Assembly: GCA_900314365.1 (NCBI GenBank)
Contig: OMVH01000013.1
Span: 1-9,961, forward strand
Source of the DNA: an uncultured Prevotella sp.
GTDB lineage: Bacteria; Bacteroidota; Bacteroidia; Bacteroidales; Bacteroidaceae
Direction: 5' to 3'
DNA: 9,961 bases
Both the position numbers and the translations under genes were made by a program. The notes beneath the pieces are model-generated. The model had not been told where the DNA came from. It did not search any database and worked only from the letters and a program-made list of their open reading frames with translations. Positions 1 through 5,892 of the stretch are shown one piece after another (the first letter of the stretch is position 1; the number at the start of each line of letters is the position of its first letter).

Positions 1-98
1 GCAATCTTCGGGTAATGGAGATTGCCAGCAATATACTTCGTGACATCCTTAAATTAATTACCAATGCACATTTTTCTTTGTATCTGTCACGGTGCGTG

Positions 99-236
99 CT
101 CTGTAAGCGGAATAAGCAGTGAACCCTTTTGCAACTGGCATCCATAAGCTTTGATTTGGCTTGAAAATATCTGGACAATGATAACGGTGATTACTATAAC
201 TTCCAACGACCTGAAAGAATCTCTGTAAGCGAATAA
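99..236. repeat. Direct repeat pair, 16 of 17 bases, 122 bp apart
   Basis: CTCTGTAAGCGGAATAA at 99-115 recurs as CTCTGTAAGCGAATAA at 221-236 with one base missing. Both copies lie in the AT-rich region before the polymerase promoter. The repeat is seen directly. Whether it is a recombination scar, a protein-binding site or chance is unknown. Confidence 0.6.
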
Positions 237-259
237 CCTTTTAGTAGGCCCAAGAAAAC

Positions 260-279
260 GTGTCTGCTGACAGTGTCTG
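260..279. promoter_or_regulatory. Candidate operator: nested palindromes at the polymerase promoter
   Basis: GTGTCTG occurs at 260-266 and 273-279 (13-bp period). The same stretch holds the hyphenated palindrome TGTC-tgct-GACA (261-272) and the tight palindrome GACA-g-TGTC (269-277). It sits about 17-36 bp upstream of the -7 element, where the -33 element would be expected, a typical place for a repressor site. As the downstream gene encodes an error-prone polymerase, a damage-responsive regulator is a reasonable guess. The regulator is not identified. Confidence 0.4.
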
Positions 280-295
280 TTACATTGTTTTTTCG

Positions 296-303
296 TAACT
301 TTG
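296..303 (+). promoter_or_regulatory. Bacteroidetes -7 promoter element for the polymerase operon
   Basis: TAACTTTG matches the Bacteroidetes sigma-ABfr -7 consensus TAnnTTTG. Transcription would start near 307, giving a leader of about 46 nt before the TTG start at 353. No clear -33 TTTG is seen at the usual 19-21 bp spacing, consistent with a promoter that is weak or regulated. Confidence 0.6.
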
Positions 304-352
304 CCCTGACGAAGCCGGTGTGTGAAGTTAGCGTGCCAGCTTCGAAACAACA

Positions 353-1858
353 TTGGAGAATCAGCGCACTTACATAGCCATCGACCTGAAGTCATTCTAT
401 GCCAGCGTGGAATGTCGTGAGAGAGGACTGGATCCGTTGACTACGAATCTTGTCGTAGCCGACGCGAGCCGTACGGAGAAGACCATTTGTCTGGCCGTGA
501 GTCCGTCGCTCAAAGCCTATGGCATTGGTGGCAGAGCCCGTCTTTTCGAAGTGGTGCAGCGTGTCCGTCAGGTGAACGACAGTCGTCGACAGCAAGCTCC
601 TGCGCACATGCTCACAGGTAAGTCGTTCTCCGACATTGAGTTAAAACGTCATTCTGAGTTGGCACTCGACTATCTGACTGCGGTTCCCCGGATGGGACTG
701 TACATCGAATACAGTTCGCGCATCTATCAGATTTACCTCAAATATGTGGCTCCCGAGGACATCCACGTCTACTCCATAGATGAGGTGTTCCTTGATGTTA
801 CAGCCTATCTCTCCACCTACAGGCTGACAGCCCACGAGCTGGCCATGAGGATGATTCAGGATGTGCTGCGCACCACGGGTATCACGGCCACTGCGGGTAT
901 CGGAACTAACCTCTATCTCTGCAAGGTGGCCATGGATATTGTGGCCAAGCATATTCCTGCCGACAGCGACGGCGTGCGCATAGCCGAGCTTGACGAGATG
1001 AGCTACCGAAGGCTTCTTTGGGACCATCGGCCCCTGACGGACTTTTGGCGAGTGGGCGAGGGCATAGCCACTCGGCTTGCTCCCTATGGCCTCGATACTA
1101 TGGGCAAGATAGCGCGGCAGTCGGTGCAGGGCGAGGGACTGCTCTACAGGCTGTTTGGTGTCAATGCCGAGCTGCTCATTGACCATGCCTGGGGTTGGGA
1201 ACCGTGTACCATCAAGGATATCAAGGCCTACCGGCCGGAGTCAACCTCTACCAGTCAGGGGCAGGTGTTGCAGAGTCCCTACAATTTTGACAAAGCTCTC
1301 GTTGTAGTGAAGGAGATGGCTGATGCTCTGGCACTCGACCTTGTGGAAAGACGCTTGGTCACCAATCAGATTGTGCTCACCGTGGGCTACGATGTGGAGA
1401 GTCTTACCGATCCCAATATCCGCTACGACGGTCCCGTCAGCATCGACCGCTATGGGCGGCGTGTGCCCAAGCAAGCCCATGGCACAGCCAACTTGCAGCG
1501 ACCCACTTCCTCGTCGCGCATCCTGACGACAGCAGTAGAGCAACTTTACCATCGGATTGTCAATTCCCGCCTGCTCGTGAGGCGCATCAATCTGACAGCT
1601 TGTCGTCTGGCCGACGAAAATACGGTGCTGAAAGTTGCGAAGGAACCCTTGCAACTCAGTCTCTTTGACGATACGGAAGCACTGTTGCGGCAACGGCAGG
1701 CCGAGGAGACCGCTCTGGCCAAGGAACGTAAACTGCAGGAGGCTACTATCGCCATCAAGAGACAGTTTGGCAAGAATGCCTTGCTCCGTGGGCTCGACTT
1801 CTCCGAAGGAGCTACAGCGAGGGAGCGGAACGGACAGATTGGCGGACATAAAGCATAG
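353..1858 (+). CDS. Y-family translesion DNA polymerase (UvrX/UmuC-like)
   Basis: An error-prone DNA polymerase that copies past damaged template bases. The N-terminal palm strand IDLKSFYASVEC holds the metal-binding Asp11 and the likely steric-gate Tyr16. YSIDEVFLDVT supplies the catalytic Asp143 and Glu144, and TATAGIGTNLYLCKVAMD (about 181-198) is the conserved palm segment of the family. QLSLFD at 434-439 is a textbook sliding-clamp-binding motif. The C-terminal block 472-501 (FGKNALLRG...QIGGHKA) is, as I know the family, typical of the UvrX-like polymerases of Firmicutes and of Bacteroidales relatives. At 501 residues it is full length for this branch. The start is TTG: the frame is closed by TAG at 329-331 and no ATG precedes the conserved strand. 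The gene is followed 4 bp later by a YolD-like gene, so the two are very likely cotranscribed. Relatives are sometimes mislabelled ImpB or DNA methylase. Confidence 0.95.
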   Translation: MENQRTYIAIDLKSFYASVECRERGLDPLTTNLVVADASRTEKTICLAVSPSLKAYGIGGRARLFEVVQRVRQVNDSRRQQAPAHMLTGKSFSDIELKRHSELALDYLTAVPRMGLYIEYSSRIYQIYLKYVAPEDIHVYSIDEVFLDVTAYLSTYRLTAHELAMRMIQDVLRTTGITATAGIGTNLYLCKVAMDIVAKHIPADSDGVRIAELDEMSYRRLLWDHRPLTDFWRVGEGIATRLAPYGLDTMGKIARQSVQGEGLLYRLFGVNAELLIDHAWGWEPCTIKDIKAYRPESTSTSQGQVLQSPYNFDKALVVVKEMADALALDLVERRLVTNQIVLTVGYDVESLTDPNIRYDGPVSIDRYGRRVPKQAHGTANLQRPTSSSRILTTAVEQLYHRIVNSRLLVRRINLTACRLADENTVLKVAKEPLQLSLFDDTEALLRQRQAEETALAKERKLQEATIAIKRQFGKNALLRGLDFSEGATARERNGQIGGHKA

Positions 1859-1862
1859 ACAG

Positions 1863-2276
1863 ATGGACCATTCTTACGATGACATCATCAATCTCCCGCA
1901 TCATGTTTCTGACGTGCGGACTCCTATGTCCCGAGCTGCAAGGGCAGCACAGTTTGCACCCTTTGCTGCTCTGACAGGCTATTCTGATGCCATAGCAGAG
2001 GCGGGTAGAACCACTTGTGAAAGGCCGGAATTGGAAGAAGAGAGAAATGCCATTCTCAACCGCAAGTTAGCTTGGGTGCGCGACAGACTGGGCCAGCGCC
2101 CTGTGGTGACCTTCACCTGCTTTGTGCCCGATGACCGTAAGCAGGGTGGCCACTACTGTGCCATCACGGGCATTGTCAGGACTATTGATGACTTCGAGGC
2201 AACTGTGGTTTTGGCTGACGGCCGCAAAATCAGTATTGAGAGCATCCTCGATATTGAGGGAGTGGACGACGAATGA
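1863..2276 (+). CDS. YolD-like protein, partner of the Y-family polymerase
   Basis: A 137-residue protein beginning MDHSYDDIINLPHHVS, the characteristic opening of YolD-like proteins. MSRAARAAQFAPFAALTGYSDAI (22-44) matches the conserved RAAQFxPFAALTGY block, followed by a charged helix (53-78) and a C-terminal beta-rich half with CFVPDDRKQGGHY (87-99), TGIVRTID (102-109) and LADGRKISIESILDIEG (117-133). In Firmicutes yolD-like genes sit next to uvrX/yqjW-type polymerases and have been proposed to act as functional counterparts of UmuD. Their biochemistry is poorly known. ATG at 1863 is chosen because the family N-terminus begins there and it leaves a 4-bp gap after the polymerase stop. The same frame is open further upstream, but only as an overlap with the polymerase. 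Confidence 0.9.
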   Translation: MDHSYDDIINLPHHVSDVRTPMSRAARAAQFAPFAALTGYSDAIAEAGRTTCERPELEEERNAILNRKLAWVRDRLGQRPVVTFTCFVPDDRKQGGHYCAITGIVRTIDDFEATVVLADGRKISIESILDIEGVDDE

Positions 2277-2459
2277 ATGGACAAGCCAAGGCTTTCGGCC
2301 CCATTTTTCCTGCATCTGTATGTGTGTCGGTGATTTTAATGGGTTACAGAACAAGTTTCTTTCCCCTTTTGGATACAATCGCCCGTCAAATAAAAGGCGG
2401 TCAAAGCGATGTCTTTTGGAGGGAAAACCGTAACTTTGTCATCGTAAAAAATAAGTATT
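2277..2459. other. Intergenic region before the nitroreductase
   Basis: An 86-codon open frame (2273-2533) starts inside the YolD-like stop but overlaps the nitroreductase, has no recognisable family features and is read as chance. No good terminator is seen: CGCC...GGCG around 2390-2410 makes only a 4-bp stem. The region ends in the -7 element at 2431. Confidence 0.5.
2431..2438 (+). promoter_or_regulatory. Bacteroidetes -7 promoter element for the nitroreductase
   Basis: TAACTTTG, a full match to TAnnTTTG. Predicted start of transcription near 2442, with a leader of about 18 nt before ATG 2460. A TTTTG at 2414-2418 is only 12 bp upstream, too close to be the usual -33 element. Confidence 0.6.
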
Positions 2460-2969
2460 ATGACATTCAGGGATTTATCGCTATCTCGTTTTTCCGTGAG
2501 AAAATTCACGGACGAGGCTGTCAGTCAGTCTGACATCGACTATATTATGGAGTGCGTGCGCCTTGCTCCCTCGGCTTGCAACCGACAGCCGTGGCACTTT
2601 CTCGTCATCAGTTCCGAGGAAGAAAAACAACGCATACGGCGCTGCTACGACCGCGAATGGTTTGCTTCGGCCCCGCTCTATGTGCTCTGTATGAAATCGG
2701 CTGCTGAAGCCTGGACACGATCCGACGACAGCAAGAATCATGGAGACATCGACCTCGGCATCGCTGTGGAACACCTCTGTTTGGCTGCTGCTGACCGTGG
2801 TTTGGGCACATGCTGGGTGTGCAATTACGACACAGAGGCTGTAGCAAGAATGTTCCCGCGTGAGGGCTTTGAGGCTGTGGCTATTATTCCTGTTGGGCAC
2901 ATCGCTTCCGATTGTCCCCATCCGGAGAAGCGTAGAAAGCCTTTAGCCGACATCATGGAGAGGCTCTGA
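2460..2969 (+). CDS. Nitroreductase-family FMN oxidoreductase
   Basis: A 169-residue protein of the short nitroreductase family, which uses FMN and NAD(P)H to reduce nitro compounds, quinones or related substrates in the cytoplasm. The N-terminal SRFSVRKF (9-16) is the RxSxR motif that contacts the FMN phosphate. APSACNRQPWHFLV (36-49) is the conserved FMN/dimer-interface segment. The helix DLGIAVEHLCLAAADRGLGTCWV (98-120) and the strand ending PVGH (145-148) complete the fold. The length is typical of the compact Bacteroidales members. ATG 2460 lies about 18 nt after the predicted transcription start. The true substrate cannot be told from sequence. It sits 61 bp upstream of a broken flavin reductase and may be read through into it. 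Confidence 0.93.
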   Translation: MTFRDLSLSRFSVRKFTDEAVSQSDIDYIMECVRLAPSACNRQPWHFLVISSEEEKQRIRRCYDREWFASAPLYVLCMKSAAEAWTRSDDSKNHGDIDLGIAVEHLCLAAADRGLGTCWVCNYDTEAVARMFPREGFEAVAIIPVGHIASDCPHPEKRRKPLADIMERL

Positions 2970-3030
2970 ACTGTCGGTCATACTGGTTTTGCACCAATAC
3001 ATATATAAATAGGTATAGAAAGACAAGATT

Positions 3031-3591
3031 ATGAAGAAGATATTATTTGTTATTGGTTCCACTCGCCGTCACTCTTTCAACCGGCAGTTGGCTAACCGTG
3101 CGAAGGTGCTACTCGAAGGTAGTGCCGAAGTAGAAGAATTGCAGTTCGATGATGTGCCGTTTGTCAACCAGGATTTGGAGGTCCCCGTACCCGCGGCAGT
3201 GGCAAGGGTGAGGCAGTCTGTCGTTGAGGCTGACGCTCTGTGGATATTCTCACCCGAATACAACCTCAGCTATCCGGGCTATCTCAAGAACCTCATCGAC
3301 TGGCTGTCGAGGCCGTCGGACCCAACCGACCGAAAGAGCCCGAGCGTGCTGCGTGGCAAGAAGGTGACTGTGGCGGGTGCAGGATGAGGCTACGCTACAC
3401 GCAAGATGCAGGACAAACTCACCGAACTGCTCTCGTTTGTAGGCATGGATGTCATGGCAGGTCCAACCACGGGAGTCAGTGTCGGAGCTAAGGCTTGGAC
3501 GACTGATGAATTGGAATTGTCAGCCTCCGACCAGGAAGCGTTGAAGGCTCAGGCTGAAGCTCTGCTGTCGTTTGTGGGAGGTAGCCACTGA
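3031..3591 (+). pseudogene. NAD(P)H-dependent FMN reductase interrupted by an in-frame TGA
   Basis: A flavodoxin-fold reductase of the NADPH-dependent FMN reductase family. GSTRRHSFNRQLA (9-21) is the FMN-phosphate loop and IFSPEYNLSYPGYLKNLIDWLSRP (72-95) holds the conserved PEYN...P..LKN..DW signature. The frame reaches VTVAGAG at residue 118, hits TGA at 3385-3387, then continues in the same frame as GYATRKMQDKLTELLSFVGM and on to a TGA at 3589-3591. Both halves align to one family member of about 186 residues, with the stop at a position that is normally glycine, so one GGA to TGA change explains it. Without readthrough the protein lacks its last third. An ATG at 3406 could restart a 61-residue tail. 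TGA is a normal stop in neighbouring genes and no SECIS-like hairpin follows, so recoding is unlikely. A sequencing error is possible. Confidence 0.85.
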
Positions 3592-4082
3592 TGGAGATAG
3601 AGGTCAACGGAAAGCGGCCCCGCAAAGGACGGGGCTGCTATGTGGCTGCCAATGCCACCCTTGCCGGAGATGTCACAATGGGCGAAGATTGCAGCGTGTG
3701 GTTCGGTGCCGTGGTCAGAGCCGATGTCGACAGAGTGATTATGGGCGACCGCTGTAATGTGCAGGACCTGGCATGCATTCATCAGTCGGCCGGTAGGTCT
3801 GCTGTGTTGGGCAATGATGTGAGTCTGGGGCATGGTGCGATAGTGCATGCCGCCACTGTCCACGATGGTGCCCTTATAGGAATGAATGCCGTTGTGCTCG
3901 ATGCTGCTGAAGTGGGCGAGGGGAGCATTGTGGCTGCAGGAGCCGTAGTTGTGGGTGGTACTAAGATTCCACCCCACCAAGTATGGGGAGGTATCCCCGC
4001 TCGCTATATCAAGGATTGTACGGAAGGGCAGGCCGAGGAGTTTGCACGTCACTATCTTGTTATCAAGGAATGGTACAGGTGA
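3591..4082 (+). CDS. Gamma-class carbonic anhydrase-like hexapeptide-repeat protein
   Basis: A 163-residue left-handed beta-helix protein of the gamma-carbonic anhydrase/YrdA/PaaY family, expected to form cytoplasmic trimers that bind a metal between subunits. Hexapeptide repeats run from about residue 16 to 132. Ligand histidines are placed as in the family: His64 (ACIHQ), His81 and His86 (LGHGAIVH). VVRADVDRV carries the conserved Arg43 and Asp45, and NVQD (56-59) the conserved Gln and Asp. The C-terminal GGIPARYIKD (133-142) leads into the closing helix. Many bacterial members have weak or unproven anhydrase activity, so hydration of CO2 is a family expectation only. The ATG overlaps the stop of the broken reductase by one base (TGATG), suggesting translational coupling. 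The reductase nonsense codon could therefore lower its expression, unless ribosomes restart at 3406. Confidence 0.92.
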   Translation: MEIEVNGKRPRKGRGCYVAANATLAGDVTMGEDCSVWFGAVVRADVDRVIMGDRCNVQDLACIHQSAGRSAVLGNDVSLGHGAIVHAATVHDGALIGMNAVVLDAAEVGEGSIVAAGAVVVGGTKIPPHQVWGGIPARYIKDCTEGQAEEFARHYLVIKEWYR

Positions 4083-4254
4083 TGCCTTACTGTGTAAGGT
4101 TGGTGTCTCATCTGTACAGGCCGAATGTGTGGTTCTTTAGATGCGGTGAGTCTAATTATACTCAATCTCAAACTGAATGTAAAGGCTTTTTGTAATTGCT
4201 TGTTAAACTTAAATTTATTTTCATAATAATTTTGGTAAATAGATTTTGTTTTGC
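4083..4254. other. AT-rich intergenic region with a short perfect hairpin
   Basis: CCTTAC-tgt-GTAAGG at 4085-4099, three bases after the carbonic anhydrase stop, forms a perfect 6-bp hairpin. There is no T-run directly after it, so it is a weak terminator candidate at best. The rest, to 4254, is AT-rich spacer ending in the promoter at 4231-4262. Confidence 0.5.
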
Positions 4255-4262
4255 TATATTTG
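4231..4262 (+). promoter_or_regulatory. Complete Bacteroidetes promoter (-33 TTTG, -7 TATATTTG)
   Basis: TTTG at 4231-4234 and TATATTTG at 4255-4262 are separated by 20 bp, which fits the Bacteroidetes housekeeping consensus TTTG-N19-21-TAnnTTTG. Transcription is expected to start near 4266. It would serve the small frame at 4273 and, through a leader of about 180 nt, the epimerase at 4446, which has no nearer recognisable promoter. Confidence 0.75.
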
Positions 4263-4272
4263 CGGTTGCGTA

Positions 4273-4386
4273 ATGGCAAGCTATATAAAATATGGCTCTA
4301 AACAGTCATCTCATGATTCACATGACACTTTCAATGGTTCTTCAGAAGGCGGAGGTCTCCCGAACGTTGTCGTGGAGGCAGGTTGA
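4273..4386 (+). CDS. Hypothetical 37-residue small protein
   Basis: An ATG-to-TGA frame of 37 codons in the epimerase leader. The product begins MASYIKYGSKQSSHDSHD, has a Gly/Ser-rich middle (GSSEGGG) and ends LPNVVVEAG. I do not recognise it. It has no membrane segment and no cysteines. The start lies only about 6 nt after the predicted transcription start of a well-formed promoter, so the message would be nearly leaderless, with no ribosome-binding site. It may be a real small protein, a translated leader controlling the epimerase, a remnant, or chance. The composition (two SHD repeats, GGG) is unusual for random AT-rich DNA, but that is weak evidence. Confidence 0.35.
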   Translation: MASYIKYGSKQSSHDSHDTFNGSSEGGGLPNVVVEAG

Positions 4387-4445
4387 TGCTGCTCTGTAAG
4401 GTCTGATTACAAACTATTTAGAAACCTTCATAAATATAGTAGACA

Positions 4446-5633
4446 ATGATTGACAAGCACAAGTATTTTGAGAATTGGGCTGTGACCTATAAGCACGATC
4501 TCACAGAGAACATCATGCCTTTCTGGATGGCGCATGGCTGGGATCGTGTTCATGGAGGCGTCTACACCTGCCTCGACCGCGACGGCTCACTCATGGACAC
4601 CACGAAGAGCGTTTGGTTTCAGGGGCGCTTCGCTTTCGTGTGTTCGTTTGCCTACAACAACGTTGAGCACCGTCAGGAATGGCTCGATGCCGCCAAGAGT
4701 ACGCTCGACTTCATCGAGAAATATTGTTTCGATGCCGATGGGCATATGTATTTTTCCATCACTGAGGACGGTCGTCCGTTGCGCAAGCGTCGCTATGTCT
4801 TCAGTGAAACCTTTGCTGCCATCGCTATGTCGGAGTATGCGTTGGCAACCGACGACATGACTTATGCGGAGAAAGCTCTGAAGTTGTTCCGCGACCTTCA
4901 ACGCTTCCTCAAGACGCCTGGCTTCCTGGAGCCTAAGTTCGAGCCTTGGGTGGAATTGCAGAGCCACAGCATTGTGATGATTCTCATTAATGTCGGAGCG
5001 CGCATTCGTGCCGTCATAGAGGACCCTGTCCTCACCCAGCAGATTGATGAGAGTATCGATAAGCTGACACACTATTTCATGCACCCGGAGTTCAAGGCAC
5101 TCCTTGAGACTGTGGGTCCCCATGGCGAGTTCATCGACTCCAATGCCACGCGGGTTATTAATCCAGGCCATTGCATAGAGACGGCTTGGTTTCTGATGGA
5201 AGAGGCCCGTTATCGCGACTGGGACCCGAAGCTACTCAACACGGCACTCACTATTTTCAACTGGTCATGGAAGTGGGGATGGGATACAGCCTACGGGGGC
5301 ATCATTAATTTCCGCGATTGCAAGAACCTTCCACAGCAGGACTACTCTCAGGACATGAAGTTCTGGTGGCCTCAGTGCGAGACCATCATAGCCTCGCTTT
5401 ACGCCTATTTGGGGACCGGTGATGAGGAATACCTTTACCGTCACAAGGTCATCAGCGAATGGACCTATGCCCACTTCCCCGATACAGAGTATGGAGAGTG
5501 GTATGGCTATCTGCATCGTGACGGTACTGTGGCACAGCCCGCTAAGGGCAACCTCTTCAAAGGGCCTTTCCATATTCCACGCATGATGGTGAAGAGCTAC
5601 GCGCTATGCAATGATATTCTTGATAACCTTTAA
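4446..5633 (+). CDS. N-acylglucosamine 2-epimerase (AGE/RnBP family)
   Basis: A 395-residue (alpha/alpha)6-barrel epimerase interconverting N-acetylglucosamine and N-acetylmannosamine. In Bacteroidales this type serves as NanE in sialic acid catabolism. The opening ENIMPFWMAHGWDRVHGG (21-38), SVWFQGRFAF (55-64, with the family Arg61), VFSETFAAIAMSEYA (about 119-133), GHCIETAWF (241-249) and KFWWPQCETI (about 310-319) are family landmarks. His242 and His376 (PFHIPRMM) match the two catalytic histidines. The WFQGR form favours AGE over cellobiose 2-epimerase, which usually has an NAR-type motif there. The length matches the family norm. No nan lyase, transporter or kinase gene lies in the window, so the sialic acid role is inferred from the family alone. 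The nearest promoter is at 4231-4262. A perfect hairpin follows the stop. Confidence 0.92.
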   Translation: MIDKHKYFENWAVTYKHDLTENIMPFWMAHGWDRVHGGVYTCLDRDGSLMDTTKSVWFQGRFAFVCSFAYNNVEHRQEWLDAAKSTLDFIEKYCFDADGHMYFSITEDGRPLRKRRYVFSETFAAIAMSEYALATDDMTYAEKALKLFRDLQRFLKTPGFLEPKFEPWVELQSHSIVMILINVGARIRAVIEDPVLTQQIDESIDKLTHYFMHPEFKALLETVGPHGEFIDSNATRVINPGHCIETAWFLMEEARYRDWDPKLLNTALTIFNWSWKWGWDTAYGGIINFRDCKNLPQQDYSQDMKFWWPQCETIIASLYAYLGTGDEEYLYRHKVISEWTYAHFPDTEYGEWYGYLHRDGTVAQPAKGNLFKGPFHIPRMMVKSYALCNDILDNL

Positions 5634-5649
5634 AACGGCTTCAAAGAAT

Positions 5650-5670
5650 CAGAAAGGGTAGTGCTTTCTG
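5650..5670. terminator. Perfect 7-bp hairpin after the epimerase
   Basis: CAGAAAG-ggtagtg-CTTTCTG starts 17 bp after the epimerase stop: seven perfect base pairs around a 7-nt loop. No T-run follows, so it is not a classical rho-independent terminator. It may instead mark or stabilise the transcript end. Confidence 0.4.
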
Positions 5671-5683
5671 CTAGACATCCGAA

Positions 5684-5747
5684 ATCAAAACGTTGGCTCA
5701 CAAGGGTGGGCAACTGACATTGTAACCGATGTAGCTGACGTTTTGAT
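5684..5747. repeat. Inverted repeat of 13/15 bases around a 34-bp centre
   Basis: ATCAAAACGTTGGCT (5684-5698) and AGCTGACGTTTTGAT (5733-5747) are inverted copies, matching at the outer 10 and inner 3 bases with a two-base mismatch between them. The 64-bp unit lies between the epimerase and the phosphoesterase. It could fold as a long stem-loop acting as a bidirectional terminator, be a protein-binding site, or be the end pair of a tiny non-autonomous element. No target-site duplication is evident. Confidence 0.6.
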
Positions 5748-5892
5748 GGTGATGGATGCAGGCTCTGCCCGAAACTACATAGGGTCCTATGGCTCTTTTA
5801 TTTCCCCTGATGATTTTAAGGGGAAGCTATTAATCAAATACCTGCTGCTGTCCCTGTCAACGAGGGACTGCGACAATAAAAGTTCACTGCTT

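Larger units (their letters stand above)
1..352. other. Non-coding region upstream of the polymerase operon
   Basis: No gene could be supported here. The third forward frame is open from the window edge to a TGA at 118-120 and contains the helical-looking stretch MEIASNILRDILKLI, so the tail of an upstream gene is possible but unproven. The region is AT-rich and carries a direct repeat (99-115 and 221-236), a palindromic cluster at 260-279 and a -7 promoter element at 296-303, each listed separately. No tRNA or other RNA gene is recognisable. Confidence 0.5.

Noticed and set aside
87..395. 102-codon minus-strand frame across the polymerase promoter
   Set aside because: It covers a clear promoter and the polymerase start on the other strand and shows no family features.
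2273..2533. 86-codon open frame overlapping the YolD-like stop with ATGA
   Set aside because: It overlaps the well-supported nitroreductase and its promoter, and has no family features; the ATGA overlap is probably coincidence.
3385..3387. Selenocysteine or alternative-code reading (TGA as Gly) of the reductase stop
   Set aside because: No SECIS-like hairpin directly after the TGA, and TGA ends the YolD-like, nitroreductase, carbonic anhydrase and phosphoesterase genes; a point mutation or sequencing error is simpler.
5684..5747. Integron attC site
   Set aside because: The arms lack the GTTRRRY/RYYYAAC core sites expected of attC and no integrase or cassette array is present.
5743..5892. 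Upstream ATG start for the phosphoesterase, adding 50 residues
   Set aside because: It would place a clear signal peptide internally and includes one arm of the inverted repeat; ATG 5893 gives a normal secreted protein.
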